Source: a virus
Length of the DNA stretch: 29,799 nt
Strand: one strand, 5' to 3'
IMG/VR virus record: IMGVR_UViG_3300037516_000232
Span: 1 to 29,799 of that record
In this document: piece by piece, positions 22,584 to 29,495 of the stretch
Position numbering within the stretch: the stretch's first letter is position 1
Layout: each line of letters begins with the position of its first letter
The notes under the pieces: model-generated
What the model saw: the letters and a program-made list of their open reading frames with translations, nothing else
The model's database searches: none
What the model was told of the DNA's origin: nothing
Translations under genes and position numbers: made by a program

Positions 22584-24220
22584 TGGCAAACGATATAATA
22601 GACATAAATGTAATCCAAACAGTTGAGACGGTCGAAATTACGGTGACCCCAAATTTAACAACTGTTAATATTAATCAAATTACAGGCGGTGGCGGTGGCG
22701 GTGGCGGTGGCGTTACAAATTTAAGCACAACGCAAACCGCAACTAATTTCTCTATTAATAGCGATACAGGAGACGACGCAATCGTACCGTTAGGAAATGG
22801 AACGGAAGCGGGGGCAACTATAAACGATTACACAACAACTGAAAAAACAAAATTAGCAGGAATCGCAACGGGCGCAGAGGTTAACGTTAACGCCGATTGG
22901 GACGCAACAACAGGAGACGCCCAAATATTAAACAAACCTATTATTCCGTCAATAAGTGGATTAGCTACCGTTATTTATGTAGATAGTCAGGACGCTTTAA
23001 AAGTAGATAAAATAACAGGCAAAGGATTAAGCACGGAAGATTATACCACAATTGAAAAAACAAAATTATCAGGAATAGCGACAGGAGCGGAAGTAAATGT
23101 AAACGCCGATTGGGACGCAACAACGGGAGACGCTCAAATATTAAATAAACCTATTATTCCGTCAACAACAAATTTAGTGCCTTACACGGGCGCAATAAGC
23201 GACGTAAATTTAGGCGAATACGGCATACAATTGGGAAATTTGGAGTTTGACAATACGCCAACAAACATTCCAACTTCTGTTGGCTCAATGTATTACAACG
23301 ACACCGACGGAACGTTAGATTTAATATTAAAAGGTGGCAACGTTAAGCTACAAATAGGGCAGGAGTCAGTAGTCCGAGTAGTAAATAAAACCGCCACAAA
23401 TATAACATTATTAGAATCCAATTACCAAGCGGTAAGGGTTACGGGTGCGCAGGGGCAAAGAATGAAAGTTGATTTAGCTCAAGCGACGACCGACGGATTA
23501 AGCGCCGAAACAATCGGTTTAGTAACTGAAACAATCGCAAACAATCAGGAAGGATTTGTCACAACAAGCGGTTTAGTTCGAAATATTAACACGACGGGGA
23601 GTTTACAGTCGGAAACATGGGCAGACGGCGACGTTTTATATTTATCGCCAACAGTTGCGGGAAGTATAACAAAAGTAAAACCAATCGCCCCAAATCATTT
23701 AATTGTTATCGGGTACGTTATTTCGGCACACGCAACGCAAGGAACTATTTTTGTCAAAGTCGATAACGGTTACGAATTGGACGAATTGCACAACGTAAAT
23801 ATAACAAGCGAAGCAAACGAAGACTTTTTGCAATACGAAAGCGCGACGCAACTTTGGAAAAACAAGGCGTTAACAGGAACTTTAATAAAATCAAAGTTAG
23901 GTATTACAACCTTAAGCGGGGACAACACAGGCGACCAAAATTTAAGCGGTTACGCGCTTTTGGCGAGTCCGACATTTTCAGGGACGCCGTCATTACCTAC
24001 GGGAACTATTGCAGTAACACAAACAAGCGGGGACAATACGACTAAAATAGCGACAACGGCTTTTGTTGCGAGCGCATTAAGTGCAGGGTTAGGGGTAACA
24101 GTAAGCCCGCAAGATACGTTTTCAACTGCAAATATTGCAACCGTTACGGCTTCCCAATATAATGCTTTTGTAATAGCGGGGACGGTTAGCGCGACGACTT
24201 TATACTTTATAACTGCATAA
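22583..24220 (+). CDS. Long tail fibre protein
   Basis: A 545-residue fibre. Residues 1-34 are an anchor domain, then nine glycines form a hinge. Two nearly identical 42-residue units (about residues 82-123 and 153-194) carry T-E-K-T-K-L-x-G-I-A-T-G-A-E-V-N-V-N-A and N-K-P-I-I-P, a unit common in trimeric Bacteroidetes phage fibres. A middle domain (about 225-420) has V-N-K-T-A and G-x-V-x-x-x-A features of fibre shafts. The C-terminal part has two GDNT-type motifs with T-T-K-I-A-T-T-A-F-V, typical of fibre trimerisation regions. The repetitive build and position indicate the main host-binding fibre. Confidence 0.83.
   Translation: MANDIIDINVIQTVETVEITVTPNLTTVNINQITGGGGGGGGGVTNLSTTQTATNFSINSDTGDDAIVPLGNGTEAGATINDYTTTEKTKLAGIATGAEVNVNADWDATTGDAQILNKPIIPSISGLATVIYVDSQDALKVDKITGKGLSTEDYTTIEKTKLSGIATGAEVNVNADWDATTGDAQILNKPIIPSTTNLVPYTGAISDVNLGEYGIQLGNLEFDNTPTNIPTSVGSMYYNDTDGTLDLILKGGNVKLQIGQESVVRVVNKTATNITLLESNYQAVRVTGAQGQRMKVDLAQATTDGLSAETIGLVTETIANNQEGFVTTSGLVRNINTTGSLQSETWADGDVLYLSPTVAGSITKVKPIAPNHLIVIGYVISAHATQGTIFVKVDNGYELDELHNVNITSEANEDFLQYESATQLWKNKALTGTLIKSKLGITTLSGDNTGDQNLSGYALLASPTFSGTPSLPTGTIAVTQTSGDNTTKIATTAFVASALSAGLGVTVSPQDTFSTANIATVTASQYNAFVIAGTVSATTLYFITA
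22826..23164 (+). repeat. Duplicated 126-bp unit in the tail fibre gene
   Basis: 22826-22951 and 23039-23164 are in-frame copies of 126 bp that differ at many third positions but encode proteins with only two changes in 42 residues (T/I and A/S). A spacer of 87 nt lies between them. The silent divergence shows that protein sequence is conserved by selection after an old duplication. Confidence 0.9.
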
Positions 24221-24221
24221 C

Positions 24222-25220
24222 ATGGGAATAAAAATAGGAAGTATAAATGCCGATACAAGCGTAAAGTTAGGAACTACTACAATTCAAAGCGGATATATAG
24301 GGACAAATCTAATATTTGGGAATCAATTACTTAAAATTTTAGATATTTTTCCAACAGCGCATCACGCATATTCATTGCGAAAATTAAGAAGCACGTACTC
24401 GGGGGCTTGTTTGAGAATTAGACGAACAACAACAACGCCAAGCGTAACCACGACGACAGTAGATTTAAGTTTTGACTCAAATAATACAATTAGTTTAAAT
24501 AGTGCTATTACTTACGTTTCGGGTACTGCAACAACCGCGACAAATTTAGGTCAATTTTGCGCGTCAATTCTTAATGGTTATACAAATCCTGATTTAGTAA
24601 ATATTAACCAAAATATTTTTGTAGTAACTTGGTTTGACCAAAGTGGGAATGGTAAAAATCCAACAAATGCAACTGCAGGACAACAACCAAGATTAGTAAA
24701 TGGCGGGAATTTGGAATTATCAGGCGGAAAAGTTGCCGTAAGATTTACAAAGGCATCAAGTCAAAACTTAAATTTAGCAGACACAACGGCAAACATTAAT
24801 AATATGTCAAGTTATTGGGTAGGACAATTTTTAAGTACTACGGGAACGCAAATTGGATATTTATTAAGTGCGGGTACCCCAAACGGAAGGTTTTATTTTC
24901 CTTATAATACTGCTAACATTGCTTATGCTGCTTATGGTTCTACACTTACACAACTATTTTACGAGGTTACACCTATTACGAGAAGGTTGTACGAATTAAT
25001 TGCTCCCGACCCTGAATTTGGACAGGTACGCGGTTGGAGTAATGGCGTACAAACAGGAAACACAGCCGTTTTAAGAACGCAAACAATTTCAAACATACAA
25101 ATAGGAACGGGAGCAACAAATTATTTTGACGGATATATACAGGAAATTATCGGCTATCAGTCAAACACAAATAGGCAAGGAAAAGAAAGTAATATAAATA
25201 ATTTTTGGCAAATATTTTAA
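24222..25220 (+). CDS. Receptor-binding protein with arabinofuranosidase-B-like/LamG-fold domain
   Basis: A 332-residue protein. A short N-terminal anchor (1-35, VKLGTTTIQSGYIGTNLIFG) resembles tail-attachment peptides. From residue 48 it has AYSLRKLRSTYSGACLRIRR, then VTWFDQSGNGKNPTNAT and Q-Q-P-R-L-V-N-G-G. This matches the catalytic-domain pattern of fungal alpha-L-arabinofuranosidase B (AYSlRkL...Y.G.a.rvRr ... TWYDQSG.g...t). The domain is a concanavalin-like jelly roll. In phages it probably binds, and might trim, surface glycans; the arabinofuranosidase active-site acids cannot be confirmed by eye. It starts directly after the long fibre gene. Confidence 0.75.
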   Translation: MGIKIGSINADTSVKLGTTTIQSGYIGTNLIFGNQLLKILDIFPTAHHAYSLRKLRSTYSGACLRIRRTTTTPSVTTTTVDLSFDSNNTISLNSAITYVSGTATTATNLGQFCASILNGYTNPDLVNINQNIFVVTWFDQSGNGKNPTNATAGQQPRLVNGGNLELSGGKVAVRFTKASSQNLNLADTTANINNMSSYWVGQFLSTTGTQIGYLLSAGTPNGRFYFPYNTANIAYAAYGSTLTQLFYEVTPITRRLYELIAPDPEFGQVRGWSNGVQTGNTAVLRTQTISNIQIGTGATNYFDGYIQEIIGYQSNTNRQGKESNINNFWQIF

Positions 25221-25222
25221 TA

Positions 25223-25390
25223 ATGGAAAAATATATATTCAATACTTACGAAGAAGCACAAACAGCGTTAAACACCGTAAATTCTTATTTTGGGTTGCCA
25301 TGTGGCGAGACATTAAATTGGACAGACATACAGGAAGGCGACGGATTTTGGTTTTTGGAAGCCGACAGATTAAGCGAAGTTTTAGGATAA
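25223..25390 (+). CDS. Small tail-associated protein, 55 aa
   Basis: The frame can begin at TTG 25205, but the ATG at 25223 comes just after the previous stop. The 55-residue acidic product (MEKYIFNTYEEAQTALNTV ... DGFWFLEADRLSEVLG) resembles small proteins found after fibre genes in many phages, with the Y.F.t...A......N...g......W.......dG.wf pattern. The usual role, fibre chaperone or adaptor, is inferred from context. Confidence 0.6.
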   Translation: MEKYIFNTYEEAQTALNTVNSYFGLPCGETLNWTDIQEGDGFWFLEADRLSEVLG

Positions 25391-25415
25391 ACTTTTTTAA
25401 ACCAATAAATTGTAA

Positions 25416-25423
25416 TAAATTTG
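25416..25423 (+). promoter_or_regulatory. Candidate -7 box upstream of the lysis genes
   Basis: TAAATTTG matches TAnnTTTG and lies in the 108-nt gap between the fibre-linked gene and the holin, 75 nt before the holin ATG. No -33 TTG stands out. A separate promoter for lysis genes would be sensible, but one 8-base match in AT-rich DNA is weak evidence. Confidence 0.3.
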
Positions 25424-25498
25424 GGCTTTAATACTCACAACGCAGTTATAACAGAAGCCGAAGAAATACAGTTAAAACCTGAAAATACAAAATAAAAA

Positions 25499-25933
25499 AT
25501 GAAGTTTATAAATTATTTGCTTACAAGTTTAGCGCTTTTTTACGTTCCAATTACAGGACTTTTAATTGGCGTCGGAGTCGCAATTATTTTCGATACATTT
25601 ACGGGAGTTTTCAAATCGATAAAATTAAAAGGATTTACCGCAATTCGAAGTCGAATTTTAAGCAATATAATTTCTAAAATGGCATTATACGAACTTTGTA
25701 TATTAGCACTTTTTGCGATTGATTACTACGTTTTAAACGAATTTATAATTAAGACCTTTGGCATAGACTTTATGTTTACCAAAATTTGCGCGATTATGTT
25801 AATATTTGTCGAATTGGTAAGCATCAAAGAAAACATCGAAGAAACTTTTGGCGTTGACCTTTGGAAACTATTAAAAAATACATTTAACCGCGCAAAGGAA
25901 ATCAAAAGCGACATTAACGAAATAACAAATTAA
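25499..25933 (+). CDS. Holin (phage_holin_4 / toxin-secretion type)
   Basis: A 144-residue membrane protein with about three to four hydrophobic segments (roughly residues 5-35, 58-80, 83-105). It has the family feature IFDTFTGVFKSIKLKGFTAIRSR after the first segments (D..tG..ka.k....ss...r.gl..k), and a charged C-terminal tail (NRAKEIKSDINEI). Holins of this type collect in the inner membrane and form holes at a set time, which lets the endolysin reach the wall. The stop overlaps the endolysin ATG by one base. Confidence 0.85.
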   Translation: MKFINYLLTSLALFYVPITGLLIGVGVAIIFDTFTGVFKSIKLKGFTAIRSRILSNIISKMALYELCILALFAIDYYVLNEFIIKTFGIDFMFTKICAIMLIFVELVSIKENIEETFGVDLWKLLKNTFNRAKEIKSDINEITN

Positions 25934-26409
25934 TGGACAAAATCACAATCGAGCGCATAAACAAAGCACACCCGAAAATAAGACAGGAACTTTTGTCGTT
26001 ATATTCGCAATGCAACAAACTTTTGCCCGTAGGCGTCCGATTACGTTTTGCCTATGTTTTTAGAAGTCCCGAAGAACAACGCGCGTTGTTTTTACAGCGT
26101 CCGAAAGTAACCAACGCCGACAGTTGGCAAAGCATACACAATTACGGACTTGCGTTTGACATTGTTATTTTATACGACAAAAACGGCGACGGAACGTTTG
26201 AGACGGCAAGTTGGGACGATAACGAACATTGGCAAACCGTTGTTAAATTTTTCAAGTCAAAGGGTTACGAATGGGGGGGCGATTGGAAAAAATTTAAGGA
26301 CGCCCCGCATTTTCAAAAAACATTCGGTTTTGATTGGCGGGTTTTAAAACAACGAATTGACAACGGAATAACAATAATTGACAACGGCATAACTTATGTT
26401 AAAATGTAA
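25933..26409 (+). CDS. Endolysin, M15-family D,D/L,D-peptidase
   Basis: A 158-residue zinc peptidase with the M15 pattern: R44-S-P-E-E-Q-R (start of the conserved fRs..qQ..ly.q), then S-I-H69-N-Y-G-L-A-F-D76-I-V (zinc ligands His and Asp in S.H..G.A.D), E113-W-G-G-D-W and D-A-P-H126-F-Q (third ligand). The inserted DKNGDGTFE (82-90) resembles a Ca-binding DxNxDG loop and is usual in Bacteroidetes phage members. The C terminus ends with a short tandem IDNGIT repeat. It cleaves cross-links or stem peptides of peptidoglycan. No signal peptide, so it needs the holin. Confidence 0.9.
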   Translation: MDKITIERINKAHPKIRQELLSLYSQCNKLLPVGVRLRFAYVFRSPEEQRALFLQRPKVTNADSWQSIHNYGLAFDIVILYDKNGDGTFETASWDDNEHWQTVVKFFKSKGYEWGGDWKKFKDAPHFQKTFGFDWRVLKQRIDNGITIIDNGITYVKM

Positions 26410-26411
26410 TT

Positions 26412-27416
26412 ATGTATAATAAAACATATAAGTCCGACATAGTAAAAGAATATATTTTAAAATTTCCCGAAGCAACTACAATGGCGATTTCGCGAATAAT
26501 TTTAAAAGAAAACCCTTTGGATTTCGACTCTTTTGAACAAGCAAGGGGAATGGTTCGCTATTATAGGGACGAAATTAGCCACACAAAAAAATATAACGGA
26601 ACAATTGTGCAAAAAAGAACGGCGGAACAAAAAAAACAAGCAATGGTAGGAAAACTTCCCGAAAGCGATTATTTACAAAACGAGCCTTTTATTATTCCAA
26701 AAGGTCAAAACAATATTTTAATTTTATCGGATATACATTTCCCATATCAGGACAACAAAGCGTTAGAATTGGCTATCAATTACGGAATTGAACATAAAGT
26801 CAACGCGATTTATTTAAACGGCGATACTTTAGACTTTTACCAATGTAGCAGGTTCACAAAAGACCGTCGTTTACGTGACATGGCAGGCGAATTGGAAATG
26901 GGACGCGAATTTTTAAAAATGTTACAAGATACGTTTAATTGTCCGATTTATTTTAAAATAGGTAATCACGAGAAAAGATTTGAAGACTATTTAATGATAA
27001 AAGCGCCCGAATTGTTAGGAATTGACGATTTTAAGTTGGAACAACTTTTGCGTATGCGGGAATTTGGCGTTACTTTAGTAAAGGATAAACAAATGGCAAT
27101 GGCGGGAAAATTACCGATTTTGCACGGGCATGAATGGTTCGGGGGGTTTGCCCCGCCTGTTAACCCCGCACGTGGTTTGTTTTTAAAAGCGAAAGAAAGT
27201 TGCATCGTTGGACACCACCACAGGACAAGCGAACACACGGAAAAAACTTTGGGCGGGGAAGTTACGACAACATGGTCAACGGGTTGTTTATGCGGTTTAG
27301 AGCCTGAATATGCGCCCTACAATAATTACAATCATGGTTTCGCGCATGTTAAGGTTTTAAATAGCGGTCATTATGAATTGAAAAATATGCGAATTATTAA
27401 TTATAAAATCGTTTAA
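26412..27416 (+). CDS. Metallophosphoesterase (calcineurin-like)
   Basis: A 334-residue enzyme with all motifs of the family in order: D107-I-H109 (LSDIHFPYQD), G-D138 (YLNGDTLDF), G-N185-H186-E (IGNHEKR), H238-G-H240 (LHGHEWF) and G-H268-H-H270. The N-terminal 60 residues look like a helical, HTH-like region. Substrates of phage members include RNA 5'/3' ends, nucleotides and DNA; none can be picked here. It lies between endolysin and spanin candidates and overlaps the latter by one base, an uncommon place for such an enzyme. Confidence 0.9.
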   Translation: MYNKTYKSDIVKEYILKFPEATTMAISRIILKENPLDFDSFEQARGMVRYYRDEISHTKKYNGTIVQKRTAEQKKQAMVGKLPESDYLQNEPFIIPKGQNNILILSDIHFPYQDNKALELAINYGIEHKVNAIYLNGDTLDFYQCSRFTKDRRLRDMAGELEMGREFLKMLQDTFNCPIYFKIGNHEKRFEDYLMIKAPELLGIDDFKLEQLLRMREFGVTLVKDKQMAMAGKLPILHGHEWFGGFAPPVNPARGLFLKAKESCIVGHHHRTSEHTEKTLGGEVTTTWSTGCLCGLEPEYAPYNNYNHGFAHVKVLNSGHYELKNMRIINYKIV

Positions 27417-27874
27417 TGAAATCACTTTCAAAAATAATTTTTTTGTTTTCTTTAGTCTTGTTTGTTGGTTGTAGTACCCGAAAGGTTCAAAAATCGACCG
27501 AAGCGGTAAAAGAAACAACAACCGAAGCGACAAAAATCGACGAAGTAAAAACCGATAACACAAAAATAAATATTGTCGAAAATTGCGACGAAACAATTAT
27601 CGAGCCAATAGACACAATCGCGCCCATGATTGTTAACGGCAAGGTTTACAAAAACGCCCGTTTAAGACGCACAAATAAAAAAGTCGAAACAAATATCGCA
27701 AAAGATACAAAAGAAGTTAAAACAACGGTAAAACAAGCCAAAAAAAAGACGTCGCACGAAGTAATTAAAAAAGATATTAAAAAGAAATCAATTTCATTGT
27801 GGTTTTGGTTGCTTTTAATAATTCCGATTTATTATTTGTTCAGGAAATACAAAGAATTGATTTGGTTTATTTAA
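27416..27874 (+). CDS. Lipoprotein with C-terminal membrane anchor, putative unimolecular spanin
   Basis: A 152-residue protein. The N terminus is a lipoprotein signal (MKSLSKIIFLFSLVLF) with lipobox F-V-G-C19. Residues 20-125 are a charged, Lys/Thr/Glu-rich, partly coiled periplasmic region. Residues about 127-142 (SLWFWLLLIIPIYYLF) form a C-terminal transmembrane helix followed by a positive tail. One protein tied to the outer membrane by lipid and to the inner membrane by its C terminus is the design of unimolecular spanins such as phage T1 gp11. It closes the lysis operon after holin and endolysin and is followed by a terminator. Confidence 0.65.
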   Translation: MKSLSKIIFLFSLVLFVGCSTRKVQKSTEAVKETTTEATKIDEVKTDNTKINIVENCDETIIEPIDTIAPMIVNGKVYKNARLRRTNKKVETNIAKDTKEVKTTVKQAKKKTSHEVIKKDIKKKSISLWFWLLLIIPIYYLFRKYKELIWFI

Positions 27875-27882
27875 AACAAACG

Positions 27883-27909
27883 CCCGTTAATTAGTTAACG
27901 GGTTTTTTT
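27883..27909 (+). terminator. Strong intrinsic terminator closing the late operon
   Basis: CCCGTTAA (27883-27890), loop TTAG, and TTAACGGG (27895-27902) form a perfect 8-bp stem followed by seven T. It lies 9 nt after the spanin stop and separates the late genes from the new promoter at 28095. Confidence 0.9.
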
Positions 27910-28094
27910 ATGCAAAAAAAAAACAGGCTACAAAATCAATTGCGCCCGTCCTTTCACTTAAAAAAATACGGCATTATGAGAACCGAACCACAAAGTTAAT
28001 GTTTTTTATTTAAAAACAAACCCAATAAAAAGGCGTTTCTTATTTAGAATTATTATAAATTAACAAAAAAGATAATTATTTTTATTTAATTGTG
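27910..28094. other. Intergenic region between late and next transcription unit
   Basis: A very AT-rich 185-nt stretch after the terminator. I see only a 29-codon ATG frame (27910) that begins within the terminator tail and an A10 run at 27914-27923. Nothing else is supported here; an origin or attachment site is possible but no repeat or palindrome shows it. Confidence 0.5.
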
Positions 28095-28124
28095 TTGCGT
28101 AATTGAATTGTATTTATATCTTTG
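28095..28124 (+). promoter_or_regulatory. Bacteroidetes-type promoter for the next gene region
   Basis: TTG at 28095-28097 and TATCTTTG at 28117-28124 fit the -33 TTG / -7 TAnnTTTG pair with a 19-nt spacer, the best promoter match in the window. Transcription should begin near 28129, giving a leader of about 28 nt before the ATG at 28157. Confidence 0.75.
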
Positions 28125-28130
28125 ACAAAA

Positions 28131-28159
28131 AATTAATCACTTTTAAAACAAAAATTATG
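28131..28159 (+). repeat. Shared start-codon leader, copy 1
   Basis: The bases before the ATG at 28157 (AATTAATCACTTTTAAAA...AAAATTATGA) recur almost exactly at 29000-29029 before the ATG at 29026. No purine-rich Shine-Dalgarno is present in either. A duplicated A/T-rich initiation leader is the simplest explanation. Confidence 0.7.
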
Positions 28160-28384
28160 AACAAAAATTTAGGATTACTAATTGCACAGGGTTTGGACTT
28201 GGATTTGTTTTGGCATATCGGAATAAAAGCGGACGAAGTAACGTTGTACGGGGACAATACCGCAAAAATTCAAAAGTACCTTTTATTAAAAGGGTTTGAA
28301 AAATTCGACTATTTATACCCAAATGACAAAACAAAAGCGGAATTTAAAAAAGACAATATCAGGGTGGCGTTATTGCCAAAATAA
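28157..28384 (+). CDS. Hypothetical protein, 75 aa (first gene of early-type unit)
   Basis: The frame is open from TTG 28103, but that codon lies inside the promoter; the ATG at 28157 follows the promoter with a 28-nt leader and is the credible start. The 75-residue product (MNKNLGLLIAQGLDLDLFWH ... VALLPK) is mixed alpha/beta and soluble. As the first gene after a clean promoter it should be well expressed, but no family is recognised. Confidence 0.65.
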   Translation: MNKNLGLLIAQGLDLDLFWHIGIKADEVTLYGDNTAKIQKYLLLKGFEKFDYLYPNDKTKAEFKKDNIRVALLPK

Positions 28385-28397
28385 AAACAAAACAGGG

Positions 28398-28416
28398 GCG
28401 CGACTGTATAACGCGC
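28398..28416 (+). other. Small GC-rich hairpin between two genes
   Basis: GCGCG (28398-28402) and CGCGC (28412-28416) can pair over a 9-nt loop. There is no T run after it. In the 54-nt gap between the 75-aa gene and the next membrane peptide it could be an RNA-processing or attenuation element; weak evidence. Confidence 0.3.
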
Positions 28417-28438
28417 ATTAACTTAAAAATCAATTATT

Positions 28439-28543
28439 ATGAAATCATTTTTATTAAAACAAAAATTTCAAATTTATTTTATTATCGTTTGCGCGTTGTA
28501 TTTTATCGGGCGCATTATTGTTCAACAATTTTTAAACATTTAA
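28439..28543 (+). CDS. Single-pass membrane micro-protein, 34 aa
   Basis: ATG at 28439 opens 34 codons to TAA at 28541-28543, 3 nt before the next ATG. After a basic start (MKSFLLKQKFQ) residues 12-27 (IYFIIVCALYFIGRII) form a likely transmembrane helix. Leader sequence before the ATG (TTAAAAATCAATTATT) is like those of its neighbours. Function unknown. Confidence 0.5.
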   Translation: MKSFLLKQKFQIYFIIVCALYFIGRIIVQQFLNI

Positions 28544-28546
28544 CCA

Positions 28547-28705
28547 ATGGCACAGGAAACACAAAGCAAACGCGGGCGCAAAGCAATTGACCCGCAGGAC
28601 GTAAAAAATTTACGATTTCAATTAGTATTTTCGCAAAAACAAATTAACGCCGTTGGCGGTCGCGAAAATGCCTATAAACTTTTAAAAAACGCAATAAAAT
28701 GTTAA
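28547..28705 (+). CDS. Small basic protein, possible DNA-binding, 52 aa
   Basis: ATG at 28547 opens 52 codons to TAA at 28703-28705, overlapping the next ATG by 7 nt. The product starts MAQETQSKRGRKAIDPQDVK and continues L-V-F-S-Q-K-Q-I-N-A-V-G-G-R-E-N-A. The G-R-K-x-I-D-P start and the helix after S-Q-K-Q-I resemble short regulator-like proteins of flavobacteria (RHH-type antitoxin or HTH fragments). The assignment is by resemblance only. Confidence 0.5.
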   Translation: MAQETQSKRGRKAIDPQDVKNLRFQLVFSQKQINAVGGRENAYKLLKNAIKC

Positions 28706-28884
28706 AACTAAAAAACGGTTATTGGACGTTAAAAAGTAAAAAATATCAGGACTTAAACGCAACGGGGAAATTGGTTTTTAATTTATTAATTTCAGACAAA
28801 AAAAACGAATTAATTACGTTGTGTAATCCAAAAATAAAACTATCTTTGCATAACTTAAAAAATCAAAATTATGAATTTAAATGA
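28699..28884 (+). CDS. Hypothetical basic protein, 61 aa
   Basis: A 61-residue Lys/Asn/Leu-rich protein that begins inside the end of the preceding gene and ends 14 nt inside the next. No cysteine cluster or membrane helix. The double overlap supports it as coding, but its composition is close to what AT-rich frames give by chance. Confidence 0.45.
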   Translation: MLKLKNGYWTLKSKKYQDLNATGKLVFNLLISDKKNELITLCNPKIKLSLHNLKNQNYEFK

Positions 28885-29005
28885 CTACCCACAGGGAACG
28901 CATGGACGACCTAAAAACCCACCAAGTTTAGACGAAGACGAAAACGAGGAAATCGAAATCGACGAAATCGAAGTTTTAGACTTTGAACTATTAAAAACAA
29001 ATTAA
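28871..29005 (+). CDS. Small acidic protein, 44 aa
   Basis: ATG at 28871 is preceded by the AAAATT context of other starts here and opens 44 codons to TAA at 29003-29005. After a short start with T-H-G-R-P-K-N-P-P the rest is strongly acidic (D-E-D-E-N-E-E-I-E-I-D-E-I-E). Small acidic phage proteins can mimic DNA and block host DNA-binding proteins, but here that is only a possibility. Confidence 0.5.
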   Translation: MNLNDYPQGTHGRPKNPPSLDEDENEEIEIDEIEVLDFELLKTN

Positions 29006-29029
29006 TCACTTTAAAAATTAAAATTATGA
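29000..29029 (+). repeat. Shared start-codon leader, copy 2
   Basis: AATTAATCACTTTAAAAATT...AAATTATGA precedes the ATG at 29026 and matches copy 1 at 28131-28159 apart from small differences in the A/T spacer. The TAA of the preceding gene lies within the repeat (29003-29005). Confidence 0.7.
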
Positions 29030-29469
29030 GCAAAGACCTTTATTTCGAATTTAAGGCGGAACAAATGGCGACAATGTACGCGCCAACGTTCACAAAAAAA
29101 GAAGCAATTTTGACAGGTAAAAGAATGGTCGACGACCTGTTGGAAAAGGGCGAAGTTGACCCGTTGCAAGTTTGGACAAACATTTGCAGACTTAAAGAGG
29201 TCGTAAATTCCGCAGACGCAACGTTCAGGGACAAAATCGAAATTCTCGAAAAGACCGACAAAAACGGCGTTGAATTTAATTATACAAACGGCGGTAATAC
29301 GGTCAACTATTCAGACGACGAAATTTACAACCAATTAAAAGCCGATTTGGACGCCCGCGTCGAATTGCTTAAATTAGCACAAAAACAAACAATAATAGAC
29401 GCATACGGGAACGACGTTCCAAAAGTCGGGACGACCCCGCGCAAAAGTTCAATAACTGTAAAATTTTAA
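29026..29469 (+). CDS. Hypothetical phage protein, 147 aa, next to ssDNA-binding-type gene
   Basis: A 147-residue mostly helical, acidic protein. It has YFEFKAEQMATMYAPTFTKK near the N terminus, a central M-V-D-D-L-L-E-K-G-E-V-D-P-L-Q-V-W helix and a C-terminal L-K-L-A-Q-K-Q-T-I-I-D-A-Y-G-N-D-V-P-K-V segment ending in SSITVKF. Genes with this shape occur beside the ssDNA-binding-type gene in many Bacteroidetes phages, where they look like replication or recombination helpers. No catalytic motif is visible, so I give no enzymatic role. Confidence 0.65.
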   Translation: MSKDLYFEFKAEQMATMYAPTFTKKEAILTGKRMVDDLLEKGEVDPLQVWTNICRLKEVVNSADATFRDKIEILEKTDKNGVEFNYTNGGNTVNYSDDEIYNQLKADLDARVELLKLAQKQTIIDAYGNDVPKVGTTPRKSSITVKF

Positions 29470-29495
29470 CAAACACTTAATAAAAATTAGAAATT

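Noticed and set aside
22687-22713. GGCGGTGGCGGTGGCGGT run as a regulatory or recombination repeat
   Set aside because: It simply encodes nine glycines, a flexible hinge common in phage fibres.
22583-25220. Diversity-generating retroelement (template/variable repeat) in the fibre genes
   Set aside because: There is no reverse transcriptase gene in the window and no repeat pair with A-specific differences; the fibre duplication differs mostly at silent sites of mixed type.
27910-27999. 29-codon ATG frame after the late terminator
   Set aside because: The ATG lies immediately after the terminator T tract, before the next promoter, so it is unlikely to be transcribed; the peptide is basic and lacks features.
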